From DATHBP01 sp035296085 (lineage in GTDB: Bacteria; Actinomycetota; Actinomycetes; Propionibacteriales; Nocardioidaceae), in contig DATHBP010000036.1 in the NCBI GenBank assembly GCA_035296085.1, forward strand, positions 1-15,545: DNA of 15,545 nucleotides. Direction: 5' to 3'. Shown here one piece after another: positions 1 through 6,894 of the stretch. The translations under genes were made by a program, and so were the position numbers. The number at the start of each line of letters is the position of its first letter. The first letter of the stretch is position 1. A model generated the notes under the pieces. That model had not been told where the DNA came from. It saw only the letters and a list, made by a program, of their open reading frames with translations, and ran no database searches.

Positions 1-663
1 GCGCCCCAGGTCCGGACCGACCTCGGGCAGGATGCGCTCGCTCGCCTCGACCAGCACCCAGCGCATGTCCGCCGGTGCCACATCGTCGTAGTACAGGTCC
101 GCGGCGTGGCGCGCCATGTCCTCGAGCTCGGCGAGCGCCTCAACCCCGGCGTAGCCGCCGCCGACGAACACGAACGTCAGTGCCCGCCGGCGGGTAGCCT
201 CGTCGCGGGCTGAGCTGGCCGCGTCGAGGCGCTCCAGCACCTGGTTGCGCAAGGAGATCGCCTCTTCGATCTGCTTGAAGCCGATGGCGTTCTCGGCCAG
301 CCCCGGGATGCGCAGCGTCCGGGCCACCGACCCCAGCGCGACGACCAGCGAGTCGTACCCGATCTCGTACGCCGAGCCCTCGACCGCCGTGATCGTGGCC
401 ACCTTGCGTCCGTGTTCGATACGGGTGATCCGGCCGGTGATGACGTCGCAGTCCTTCAGCGTCCGACGCAGCGACACCACGACGTGGCGGGGTTCCAGGC
501 TACCGGCGGCCGCCTCCGGGAGGAACGGCTGGTAGGTCATCGCCGAGCGCGGATCGACGACGCTGATGCGCGCCTCGCCACGACGGAGCTTGCGATGCAA
601 GTTGTACGCCGTGTACATCCCCACATAGCCACCGCCCGCGACCAGGATGTGCGGTGTCGTCAT
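1..663 (-). CDS. ndh: Type II NADH dehydrogenase (NDH-2-like flavoprotein), 3' part cut by window edge
   Basis: This is an NAD(P)/FAD-dependent oxidoreductase of the NDH-2 type. Known members pass electrons from NADH to quinone at the inner face of the membrane without pumping protons. The frame is open from an ATG at 663 to base 1, giving 221 codons, so about half of a usual 400-450-residue protein is missing. The N-terminus reads MTTPHILVAGGGYVGMYTAY, a Rossmann FAD-binding loop (GGGYVG at residues 9-14). A second dinucleotide-binding loop, GGGYAGVEALAE, follows near residue 165. The MTYQPFLPEAA stretch near residue 42 is typical of the family. The gene starts 27 bases after the uracil-DNA glycosylase stop and closes the eno-led operon seen here. 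No strong ribosome-binding site precedes it. Other pyridine nucleotide-disulphide oxidoreductases are possible, but the neighbourhood supports NDH-2. Confidence 0.87.
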   Translation of the reverse strand, partial: MTTPHILVAGGGYVGMYTAYNLHRKLRRGEARISVVDPRSAMTYQPFLPEAAAGSLEPRHVVVSLRRTLKDCDVITGRITRIEHGRKVATITAVEGSAYEIGYDSLVVALGSVARTLRIPGLAENAIGFKQIEEAISLRNQVLERLDAASSARDEATRRRALTFVFVGGGYAGVEALAELEDMARHAADLYYDDVAPADMRWVLVEASERILPEVGPDLGR

Positions 664-690
664 GACCGGCAGTCTTGCGTACGAACGCGT

Positions 691-1566
691 CTACACCCCG
701 GCCAGTGCTCGCGCGCGCTGGACTACGGCGTCCAGCATGGGCTCGGTGAGGCGGCCGGTGAACGTGTTCTGCTGGCTGGGATGAAAGCTCGCCACCAGGG
801 TGAGCGACGCTCCGGCGGGCGTACGAAGTGGCGCCTCCGAGCCGTGGCCGAAGCGTGGCTTGGGCTTCGGGTGGGCGTAGCCGACCCGGCCGTAGCCGCG
901 CAGCGCGGCGTCCCAGGCGTAGGAACCGAGGCACACGACGGCGCGGACGGTGGCGCAGGTGAGCCGCAGCTCGGCCTCCAGCCACGGCGCACAGGTGTCG
1001 CGCTCGGCGAGCGTCGGCTTGTTGTCAGGCGGCGCGCAGCGTACGGCGGCCACCACGCGTGTGTGCAGGAGCGCTTGCCCGTCCCCCGCGTGCTCGCTGC
1101 TCGGCTGGGTGGCAAGCCCTGCTCGGTGCAGCGCGGCGAACAGCCAGTCGCCGGAGCGGTCGCCGGTGAAGATGCGCCCGGTCCGGTTGCCCCCGTGGGC
1201 CGCCGGAGCCAGGCCGACGACCAGAACCGCCGGTGAGCTGTCGCCCCAGCCGGGAATGGGGCGGCCCCAGTAGGGCTGGTCGGCGAACGACCGCCGCTTC
1301 GCGACGGCGACCTGCTCTCGCCAGGCGACCAGCCGTGGGCAGGCGGCACACGTCGACATCGGTGCAGCGAGATCGTCGGCTCCGCGCTGGCGGCGGGACA
1401 TCTGTCGCACGTCGTCCGCGGACCTTGCCACCGGCGTGCCGGGAGTGGCGGGGTCGCCGGGCCAGCCGGTGCCTGGTGGCACGGGTGACGCGAACAGCTG
1501 CCCGCTCAGCGGGTGCGGAAGCCGGCGGAGCTGGGTGGTGGGCGCTAGATGGTTGTCATCGCTCAC
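691..1566 (-). CDS. udgB: Family 5 uracil-DNA glycosylase (UdgB type), Fe-S enzyme
   Basis: This enzyme removes uracil, and in the known family some other damaged bases, from DNA to start base excision repair. The active-site stretch GLAPAAHGGNRTGR lies at residues 118-131 and lacks the Asp/Asn activator of families 1 and 4, which is the hallmark of family 5. The second motif, HPSQQNTFTGRLT, is at 262-274. Four cysteines (C73, C76, C177, C192) match the spacing of the [4Fe-4S] ligands. The GTG start at 1566 overlaps the ppx stop as GTGA, which argues for translational coupling and for the full 291-residue form. The first 70 residues carry no recognisable motif, and an internal ATG before the CxxC (residue 70) is an alternative start. 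Its position between ppx and ndh suggests housekeeping expression with the operon. Confidence 0.88.
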   Translation of the reverse strand: MSDDNHLAPTTQLRRLPHPLSGQLFASPVPPGTGWPGDPATPGTPVARSADDVRQMSRRQRGADDLAAPMSTCAACPRLVAWREQVAVAKRRSFADQPYWGRPIPGWGDSSPAVLVVGLAPAAHGGNRTGRIFTGDRSGDWLFAALHRAGLATQPSSEHAGDGQALLHTRVVAAVRCAPPDNKPTLAERDTCAPWLEAELRLTCATVRAVVCLGSYAWDAALRGYGRVGYAHPKPKPRFGHGSEAPLRTPAGASLTLVASFHPSQQNTFTGRLTEPMLDAVVQRARALAGV

Positions 1567-2501
1567 GCGATGGACCAGGCGATCCCGTCGAGGATGTCGT
1601 GCTCGCTGACCACGACGCCGGGCTGGTCGAGGTGCGCGGTGGCTGCGGTGACGACCCGTTCGAGCACGAGCGACCCGGCTCCTATCACGTCTGCCCGGCC
1701 GGGGTGCATGTAGGGCAGGGCGGCTCGCTCGTCGCGGGTCATGCCGAGCAGCCGCTCAGCGCTTGCCCGCACCGACTCGAGCGGCAACCGGCTGAGATGG
1801 ATGCGGTCCGGCTCGTAGCGGTTCAGGCCGAGACCCATCGCCGCAACCGTGGTAGCGGTGCCACCGACGCCCACGACGGTGCGTGCCGAGGCGTACGGGA
1901 AGGCCAGCCCGCTCAGGGCGGCGTCGATGTCTGCACGGGCCGCGGCCACCTCGGTCGGCGATGGGGGGTCGCCATGCAGGTGGCGCTCGGTCATCCGCAC
2001 CGATCCGACGTCTACCGATGCCGCTCGGCTGAGCTCCCCCGGCTGCTCCCCGAGCACGAACTCCGTCGAGCCGCCGCCAATGTCGAAGACGAGGTACGGC
2101 GTCGGCAGCCCCTGGCCGTGCACCTCGCGGGTGGCGCCGTCGTAGGACAGCCTGGCCTCTTCGGCGCCCGGCACTACTTCGGGCTCGACACCGAACCGCT
2201 CGCGAACTCCGGCCACGAACACTCCGGCGTTCGACGCGTCGCGGGCAGCCGAGGTCGCGCAGAAGCGAACGCGCTCGGCGCCGGTCCGGCCGATGTCGGC
2301 CGCGTAGGAGTCGCACGCTGCGAACGTCCGCAGGAGAGCGTCCTCGGCCAGCCGACCCGTACGGTCAACCCCCTGGCCGAGCCGGACGATCTCCATCCGG
2401 CGTACGACGTCGACGAGTCGACCCGCCGCGACGTCCACATCGGCCACCAGCAACCTGATCGAGTTGGTGCCGCAGTCGATGGCACCGACCCGCCTGGTCA
2501 C
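1563..2501 (-). CDS. ppx: Ppx/GppA family exopolyphosphatase
   Basis: This is a member of the Ppx/GppA phosphatase family, which hydrolyses terminal phosphates of polyphosphate or the 5' phosphate of pppGpp. The fold is the ASKHA sugar kinase/actin type. The first phosphate loop is AIDCGTNSIRLLV (residues 7-19). The second is DIGGGSTEF (140-148). Conserved CATSAARDA lies at 81-89, GAEEARLSY with the likely catalytic Glu at 112-120, and GVGGTATTVAA at 211-221. The GTG start at 2501 is chosen because it overlaps the DUF501 stop as GTGA and places the conserved AIDCGTNS seven residues in. A longer frame to 2627 would run into DUF501. At 312 residues it is the short two-domain form typical of actinobacteria and lacks the C-terminal HD domain of E. 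coli Ppx. Substrate choice (polyphosphate or pppGpp) cannot be settled from the sequence. Confidence 0.93.
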   Translation of the reverse strand: MTRRVGAIDCGTNSIRLLVADVDVAAGRLVDVVRRMEIVRLGQGVDRTGRLAEDALLRTFAACDSYAADIGRTGAERVRFCATSAARDASNAGVFVAGVRERFGVEPEVVPGAEEARLSYDGATREVHGQGLPTPYLVFDIGGGSTEFVLGEQPGELSRAASVDVGSVRMTERHLHGDPPSPTEVAAARADIDAALSGLAFPYASARTVVGVGGTATTVAAMGLGLNRYEPDRIHLSRLPLESVRASAERLLGMTRDERAALPYMHPGRADVIGAGSLVLERVVTAATAHLDQPGVVVSEHDILDGIAWSIA

Positions 2502-3007
2502 GGCGGCTGCGGGTCGACGCACGGCCCGCTCAGCCACCACGGCGCCAGCCGTTCGAGCGCCTCGTCGCCGAGCGGGTTGACCCCGGCGCCACTGGCCAGC
2601 GAGTGAGCGACCAGCGCATGCAGGCACTTGACCCGCCGCGGCATCCCTCCGGCCGAGATACCGGCGATCTCCGGCACCATCTCGATCCGCTGGCGGTCGG
2701 CCAGGTAGCGCTCGTGCGCCCGCCCGTACGCGGCCGCTAGATCCCGGTCGTTCGCGAGCCGCGCGTTCATGGCAGTCATCTGACCGCCTGCCTCGAGGGT
2801 TCCGGCGGCAGCGACGGCTCGGGGGCAGGTCAGGTAGTAGAGCGTCGGGAACGGCGTCCCGTCGGGAAGTCGGGGGGCGGTCTCGATGACATCGGGCAAC
2901 CCGCAGGGGCAGCGGTGAGCGACCGCCCGGGCGCCGCGCGGCGAGCGCTTCAGCTGGGCGATGACGGCCGCTCGGTCACGCGGGCCGAGCGTCGTCCGGT
3001 CGCTCAC
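2498..3007 (-). CDS. DUF501 family protein, conserved with eno and ppx
   Basis: This is a 169-residue soluble protein of the DUF501 family, whose biochemical role is unknown. It has no signal peptide or membrane segment. Conserved-looking blocks are HRCPCGLPDVIE (31-42), LYYLTCPRAV (57-66) and a C-terminal GGMPRRVKCLHALVAHSLA block at 120-138 followed by NPLGDEA. Cysteines C33, C35, C61 and C128 with H130 could form a metal site, but this is inference. The start is a GTG at 3007 that overlaps the upstream stop as GTGA, and the stop overlaps the ppx start in the same way. No Shine-Dalgarno sequence is visible, consistent with coupled translation. The order eno, ftsB-like, DUF501, ppx is conserved in actinobacteria, which hints at a housekeeping role but does not identify it. 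Confidence 0.9.
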   Translation of the reverse strand: MSDRTTLGPRDRAAVIAQLKRSPRGARAVAHRCPCGLPDVIETAPRLPDGTPFPTLYYLTCPRAVAAAGTLEAGGQMTAMNARLANDRDLAAAYGRAHERYLADRQRIEMVPEIAGISAGGMPRRVKCLHALVAHSLASGAGVNPLGDEALERLAPWWLSGPCVDPQPP

Positions 3008-3756
3008 AGTGGGTGGCCAGGGAGCTGGCCGGGCGTCGCATGCTGGGGGGGGCCGTCATCCGGGGCGAAATCGGCACCGCCGGCCGGTTGCTGGCTCCGC
3101 TGCTTCGGCGTTGCGTGCTGGACCGCCCCTCCGCGACTGATCCGCGTGGCCGGGGTATTCGCGCGGGTCTCAGCAGCGGACTTCGGCTCTCTGCCGGCCG
3201 CTTCGACGCTGCCCCAGACAGTGTTCCACCAGTCTTCGCTGGCGCCGGCGTCTGCGGTCGCGTCGCCGGCCACCAGCGGGACCCCGAGTGGTCGACCGTC
3301 CAGCCCGAGCACCCGGTAGCCCTTCTCACCCGGCATCACCCAGCCGAAGCGTTCCCGAGCCTGAGCCTCGACGTAGGCAGGGTCGCGCCAGCGGCGCATC
3401 TCCGCCCGCAGCGACACCACAGCGGCCCTCCGTTCGCTGATCTGGTCCTGGAGGAGCGCGATCTCGCCACGCTGCGCCAGCCAGGCCCGGACGCTGGAGG
3501 CATACGAGACGAGCAGCACGGCTGCCACCACGGCGAGGACCACGGCCCGGCCGGTGAGCTTCGTCCGGCGTGTGGAGGGCCCCGGGGCCGGATCTGTGAG
3601 ACCGCGGCCAGCTGCCGTGCTGCCGCTGACATGGCGTCGCGCACTCGGTCCGGCGGCGGGGCGCGCAGCACTGGACCGGCCGAGTGCGCTCGAGCCGTGC
3701 GGGCGGCGGTTGGCCGGGGGTCTGGTGCGGCGGCCCCGGCCCGGCGTCGACGTCAC
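3004..3756 (-). CDS. FtsB/DivIC-family septum formation initiator with long disordered flanks
   Basis: This is a predicted bitopic division protein of the FtsB/DivIC family, which in known bacteria joins FtsL and FtsQ in the divisome. With the GTG at 3756, four bases after the eno stop, it has 250 residues. Residues 1-68 are basic and rich in Pro, Ala and Arg. One membrane helix follows at about 70-89 (AVVLAVVAAVLLVSYASSV), then a coiled coil at about 96-122 (RGEIALLQDQISERRAAVV and on). The family signature YVEAQARERFGWVMPGEKGY lies at about 128-147. Residues 160-250 form a low-complexity Pro/Ala/Gly tail that contains QHATP twice. A longer frame reaching 3879 would overlap eno and is not preferred. 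The core is recognised with confidence, while the long cytoplasmic head and outer tail exceed the minimal FtsB length. Confidence 0.86.
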   Translation of the reverse strand: MTSTPGRGRRTRPPANRRPHGSSALGRSSAARPAAGPSARRHVSGSTAAGRGLTDPAPGPSTRRTKLTGRAVVLAVVAAVLLVSYASSVRAWLAQRGEIALLQDQISERRAAVVSLRAEMRRWRDPAYVEAQARERFGWVMPGEKGYRVLGLDGRPLGVPLVAGDATADAGASEDWWNTVWGSVEAAGREPKSAAETRANTPATRISRGGAVQHATPKQRSQQPAGGADFAPDDGPPQHATPGQLPGHPL

Positions 3757-3760
3757 GCGA

Positions 3761-5044
3761 TCAGGTCGCCGACCGGGGGAAGGCCGCTCGGCCGGCGTAG
3801 CGGGCTGCGTCGTCGAGCTCCTCTTCGATCCGCAGCAGCTGGTTGTACTTTGCGACCCGCTCCGAACGTGCGGGCGCACCGCTCTTGATCTGGCCGCAGT
3901 TGGTTGCGACAGCCAGGTCGGCGATGGTGGTGTCCTCGGTCTCGCCGGAGCGATGACTCATCATGCATCGGAACCCGCCGCGGTGGGCGACGTCGACGGC
4001 GTCCAGGGTCTCGGTGAGGGTGCCGATCTGGTTGACCTTGACCAGCAACGCGTTGGCGGAACGTTCCTCGATGCCGCGTTGGAGTCGCTCCACGTTGGTC
4101 ACGAAGATGTCGTCCCCGACGATCTGCACCTGCTCGGCGAGCGCCGCGCTCAGCATCGCCCATCCCGACCAGTCCTCTTCGCTGAGCGGGTCCTCCAAGG
4201 AGACGATCGGGTACGCCGCGACGAGCTCGGTGTAGTAGTCGGTCATCTCCTGCGCGGAGCGTTCGGTGCCCTCAAACCGGTAGCTGTCGCTCTCGGCGTC
4301 GTGGAACTCGCTCGCGGCGGCGTCGACGGCGAAGGCGATGTCGTCGCCGAGGCGCAGCCCGCTCGCGTCCACCGCCGAGGAGATCAGGTCGAGCGCCTCT
4401 CGGTTGGAGGCTAGGTCGGGCGCGAAGCCGCCCTCGTCGCCGAGCCCGGTGGAAAGGTGCCGCATCTTCAGCACCTCCTTGAGCGCGTGGTAGACCTGCG
4501 CGCCGTACTGCAGCGCCTCGCGAAACGTCGCGGCGCCCACCGGCGCGATCATGAACTCCTGGATGTCGACCGCTGTGTCCGCGTGGGCACCGCCGTTCAC
4601 GATGTTGAACATCGGCACGGGCAGCAGGTGGGCGTTGGGTCCGCCGACGTAGCGAAACAACGGGAGGCCGGCGGAGTCGGCTGCTGCCTTCGCGACGGCG
4701 AGCGAGACGCCGAGCAGAGCGTTCGCCCCGAGCCGCCCCTTGTTGGGCGTGCCGTCCAGGTCGATCAGGAGCTGGTCGACGAGCCGCTGGTCGGAGGCCT
4801 CGAACCCGACCAGCTCGGGCCCGATGTCGTCGAGCACCGCGAGCACGGCCTTGTCGACGCCCTTGCCGCCGTACCGGTGACCGCCGTCGCGCAGCTCGAC
4901 GGCCTCGAACTGGCCGGTCGAGGCCCCGGCGGGCACCGCAGCACGAGCCAGCACGCCGTCGTCGAGGCCGACCTCCACCTCGAGGGTGGGGTTGCCCCGG
5001 GAGTCGAGGATTTCGCGGGCCCCGACGGCCTCGATCGTCGCCAC
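3761..5044 (-). CDS. eno: Enolase (phosphopyruvate hydratase)
   Basis: Enolase converts 2-phosphoglycerate to phosphoenolpyruvate in glycolysis and also acts in gluconeogenesis. The 427 residues match the usual bacterial length. Mg2+ ligands are visible as D241 (FAVDAAASEF), E284 (SLEDPLSEEDW) and D311 (VGDDIFVTN). The catalytic pair is E204 (LGDEGGFAPD) and K336 (LLVKVNQIGTLTE). Substrate-binding H364 lies in MMSHRSGETEDT and K387 in GQIKSGAPARSER. The N-terminal signature AREILDSRGNPTLEVEV is intact. The GTG at 5044 is chosen because AAGGAGG lies four bases upstream and the protein then begins MATIEAV, typical of actinobacterial enolases. It heads the leftward operon and shares a 174-base divergent promoter region with the sulfotransferase gene. 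Confidence 0.98.
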   Translation of the reverse strand: MATIEAVGAREILDSRGNPTLEVEVGLDDGVLARAAVPAGASTGQFEAVELRDGGHRYGGKGVDKAVLAVLDDIGPELVGFEASDQRLVDQLLIDLDGTPNKGRLGANALLGVSLAVAKAAADSAGLPLFRYVGGPNAHLLPVPMFNIVNGGAHADTAVDIQEFMIAPVGAATFREALQYGAQVYHALKEVLKMRHLSTGLGDEGGFAPDLASNREALDLISSAVDASGLRLGDDIAFAVDAAASEFHDAESDSYRFEGTERSAQEMTDYYTELVAAYPIVSLEDPLSEEDWSGWAMLSAALAEQVQIVGDDIFVTNVERLQRGIEERSANALLVKVNQIGTLTETLDAVDVAHRGGFRCMMSHRSGETEDTTIADLAVATNCGQIKSGAPARSERVAKYNQLLRIEEELDDAARYAGRAAFPRSAT

Positions 5045-5092
5045 GCATCCTCCTTCGCGGGTCCGCGGCCGGCGCTGGCGGCGGCCTCGGCA

Positions 5093-5098
5093 AGCCTA
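5093..5098 (-). promoter_or_regulatory. Putative -10 box for the eno operon (TAGGCT)
   Basis: The minus strand reads GTTAGGCTTGCC here, a good match to the actinobacterial -10 consensus TANNNT. Transcription would begin near 5086, giving a leader of about 42 bases before the eno GTG. No convincing -35 hexamer stands at the right distance. This is inferred from sequence only. Confidence 0.4.
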
Positions 5099-5117
5099 AC
5101 GGCGCAGGTCGCTGGGG

Positions 5118-5149
5118 GAGGTCCGGCTCGCCAACGGCCGGCGGACCTC
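5118..5149. promoter_or_regulatory. 8-bp perfect inverted repeat between divergent promoters
   Basis: GAGGTCCG at 5118-5125 is matched by CGGACCTC at 5142-5149, with 16 bases between the arms. The site lies upstream of both candidate -10 boxes in the eno/sulfotransferase divergent region, where a regulator could contact both promoters. Because the sequence is very GC-rich, a chance inverted repeat is also possible. Confidence 0.3.
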
Positions 5150-5180
5150 GATGAGCAGCCGCCGCCGGTCTCTGGCGGGG

Positions 5181-5186
5181 TAGGCT
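5181..5186 (+). promoter_or_regulatory. Putative -10 box for the sulfotransferase gene (TAGGCT)
   Basis: TAGGCT on the plus strand is the same hexamer as the eno-side box. It would place the transcript start near 5193 and leave a leader of about 26 bases that includes the GAGGAG ribosome-binding site at 5206-5211. No clear -35 element is seen. Confidence 0.4.
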
Positions 5187-5218
5187 CACCGCCGCCAGGC
5201 ACAGCGAGGAGCCAGTCG

Positions 5219-6172
5219 TTGCACCACGAAACACCGGCGAACGCCCACCCTGCCGCGCGGCCAACGGTGCTCTGCATAGCGGGCAACGCCCAGAACGGCG
5301 CGACCATGCTGTCGCGGGCGCTCGAGCTGACTCCTCGGTGGCTGTCACTCGGCGAGATCGGCTACATCTGGGACCGCGGCATTCTGGAGGACTACCCGTG
5401 TGGCTGCGGCCTGGCGTTCTCCGAGTGCCCGTTCTGGCGGCAGGTCGGGCTGGCCGCGTTCGGCGGCTGGACTGCGCAGGTGGGCGAGCGCGGACGGCAG
5501 CTCCGGGAGGGGTTGATGTGGAGGCCGCTCTCGCTCGGGCATCCGGCGGCCCTGCCACTGCTGCGGTGGCCCAAGCTCGCGAAGTCCTACACCGACAGGG
5601 CGAGGCGGTATGCGGAGATGCTCGACCGCATCTACGTGGCCGCCGCCGATCTCACCGGGGCCGAAGTCATCGTCGACATGATGAAGTGGCCCGTGCACGT
5701 CTACACCGTCGCCGCGCACAGCAGTCTCCCGGTCCGAGTCGTCCACTTGGTTCGCGACGCGCGCGGAATGGCGTACTCCGGCAGCAAGAGCGTCGCCAAG
5801 CCGACCGGCGTCGGGACCCGCCTGCAGCGCAACGCATTCCAAAGCTCCTACCGCTGGGTCTGGGTCAACACCGCGTTCGAGGCACTCGCTCGTCGGGTGC
5901 CGACCACACGGGTTCGCTACGAGGACTTCGTGCGCAGCCCCGGCGCGGAAGTCGCCCGAATAACCGGCGCGGACCCGCAGATCGAGGGTCGCAGCCTTGC
6001 GCTTCAGGAGACGCACATGGTGGCCGGCAACCGGTCGAGGTTCGCTCACGGCGTCGTTGAGCTCCGTGAAGATCTCGAGTGGCGGGAACGTCTCCCCGAG
6101 CGCGATCGAGCGCGCATCACGGCTATGGCGGCGCCCCTCCTCCGCAAGTACGGCTACCGCCTCGGCCGCTAG
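5219..6172 (+). CDS. PAPS-dependent sulfotransferase family protein
   Basis: This is a predicted cytoplasmic sulfotransferase that would move a sulfuryl group from PAPS to an unknown hydroxyl or amine acceptor. The TTG start at 5219 is chosen because GAGGAG stands seven bases upstream and no usable start precedes it. An ATG at residue 30 would remove the nucleotide-binding loop. The 317-residue protein has a 5'-phosphosulfate loop, CIAGNAQNGATMLSRALE, at 19-36. The CGCGLAFSECPFW motif at 61-73 recurs in this bacterial subfamily. The 3'-phosphate motif VVHLVRDARGMAYSGSK is at 174-190, RYEDFVRSP at 233-241 and HMVAGNRSRF at 266-275. The usual RSGS/RSGT of the loop is replaced by AQNGAT. It is the only plus-strand gene here, ends two bases from the mazG stop, and interrupts the conserved mazG-eno order. 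Confidence 0.85.
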   Translation: MHHETPANAHPAARPTVLCIAGNAQNGATMLSRALELTPRWLSLGEIGYIWDRGILEDYPCGCGLAFSECPFWRQVGLAAFGGWTAQVGERGRQLREGLMWRPLSLGHPAALPLLRWPKLAKSYTDRARRYAEMLDRIYVAAADLTGAEVIVDMMKWPVHVYTVAAHSSLPVRVVHLVRDARGMAYSGSKSVAKPTGVGTRLQRNAFQSSYRWVWVNTAFEALARRVPTTRVRYEDFVRSPGAEVARITGADPQIEGRSLALQETHMVAGNRSRFAHGVVELREDLEWRERLPERDRARITAMAAPLLRKYGYRLGR

Positions 6173-6174
6173 GT

Positions 6175-6894
6175 CTAACGGCTCGCAGCGTCGTCGGCGG
6201 TGGTAGACCGCTCGGCTGCCCTGACCTCGTCGGCGAACGCGCGGAGCCGGGCGCGTAGCGCCTGCTCGGCGTCAACCCCGGCTCGCGAGGCCAGCGCCAC
6301 GATCTCGAACAGCGCCGCGCCGACTCCCTCGGAGTCCAGGTGGATCTCCGCGGCCTCGACCGCAGGGTCGCGGTCCTCCTTCATCAGCTGGCGGTCGCAG
6401 GTCACGCCCGCCCGCTCCGCGCGATGGAGCAGCTTGGCCGCCAGCGTCAGCGCCGGCAAGCCGATCGGCACCCCGTCCACCGCGGAGGAGCGCTGCTTCT
6501 CCGCCGCCTTGAGCTGCTCCCAGTTCGCCTCGACCTCGGCGGCGTCCGCCACGACGGCTCCACCGAAGACGTGCGGATGACGCCGGACCAGCTTGTCGAC
6601 GATGCCGGCGGCGACGTCGTCGATGTCCCACGGGGCGTCGGGGTCCTCTGCGGCGATGCGGGCGTGGAACACGATTTGCAGCAGCAGGTCACCGAGCTCC
6701 TCGCGCAAGTGCTCGCGGTCGCCGGTCTCCGCCGCCTCGAGCACCTCGTACGTCTCCTCGACGAGGTAGGTGACCAGGGACTCGTGGGTCTGACGCTGGT
6801 CCCATGGGCAGTGCGTGCGCAGCCGGTCCATCACCTCGACGAGATCGAGCAGACGGGACCCGGTCGGACCGTGCGCTTCTGGCTGCTCGCTCAC
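6175..6894 (-). CDS. mazG: MazG nucleoside triphosphate pyrophosphohydrolase
   Basis: MazG hydrolyses nucleoside triphosphates to monophosphates and pyrophosphate, cleaning the nucleotide pool of abnormal NTPs. The N-terminal domain carries CPWDQRQTHESL (29-40) and the metal-binding acids EETYE (46-50) and EELGD (65-69), the ExxE...ExxD pattern of all-alpha NTP pyrophosphatases. RRHPHVFG follows at 104-111. The C-terminal half (about 150-226, AAKLLHRAERAGV onward) is the second MazG domain, but its EELGD-like acid motif is replaced by DSEGVGAALFEIV, so only the first domain looks fully equipped. The GTG start at 6894 directly abuts the stop of the lipoprotein gene upstream, suggesting coupling. 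The protein is 239 residues, close to the usual size. Its stop faces the sulfotransferase stop with two bases between, leaving no room for an independent terminator. Confidence 0.94.
   Translation of the reverse strand: MSEQPEAHGPTGSRLLDLVEVMDRLRTHCPWDQRQTHESLVTYLVEETYEVLEAAETGDREHLREELGDLLLQIVFHARIAAEDPDAPWDIDDVAAGIVDKLVRRHPHVFGGAVVADAAEVEANWEQLKAAEKQRSSAVDGVPIGLPALTLAAKLLHRAERAGVTCDRQLMKEDRDPAVEAAEIHLDSEGVGAALFEIVALASRAGVDAEQALRARLRAFADEVRAAERSTTADDAASR

Noticed and set aside
412..2606. Plus-strand open frames opposite ndh, udgB and ppx
   Set aside because: The opposite strand encodes clearly recognised proteins, and the plus-strand translations are Arg/Gly-rich without motifs.
4457..5218. 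Upstream extension of the sulfotransferase frame across eno
   Set aside because: This part is antisense to eno, and a TTG with a good ribosome-binding site at 5219 gives a normal family length.
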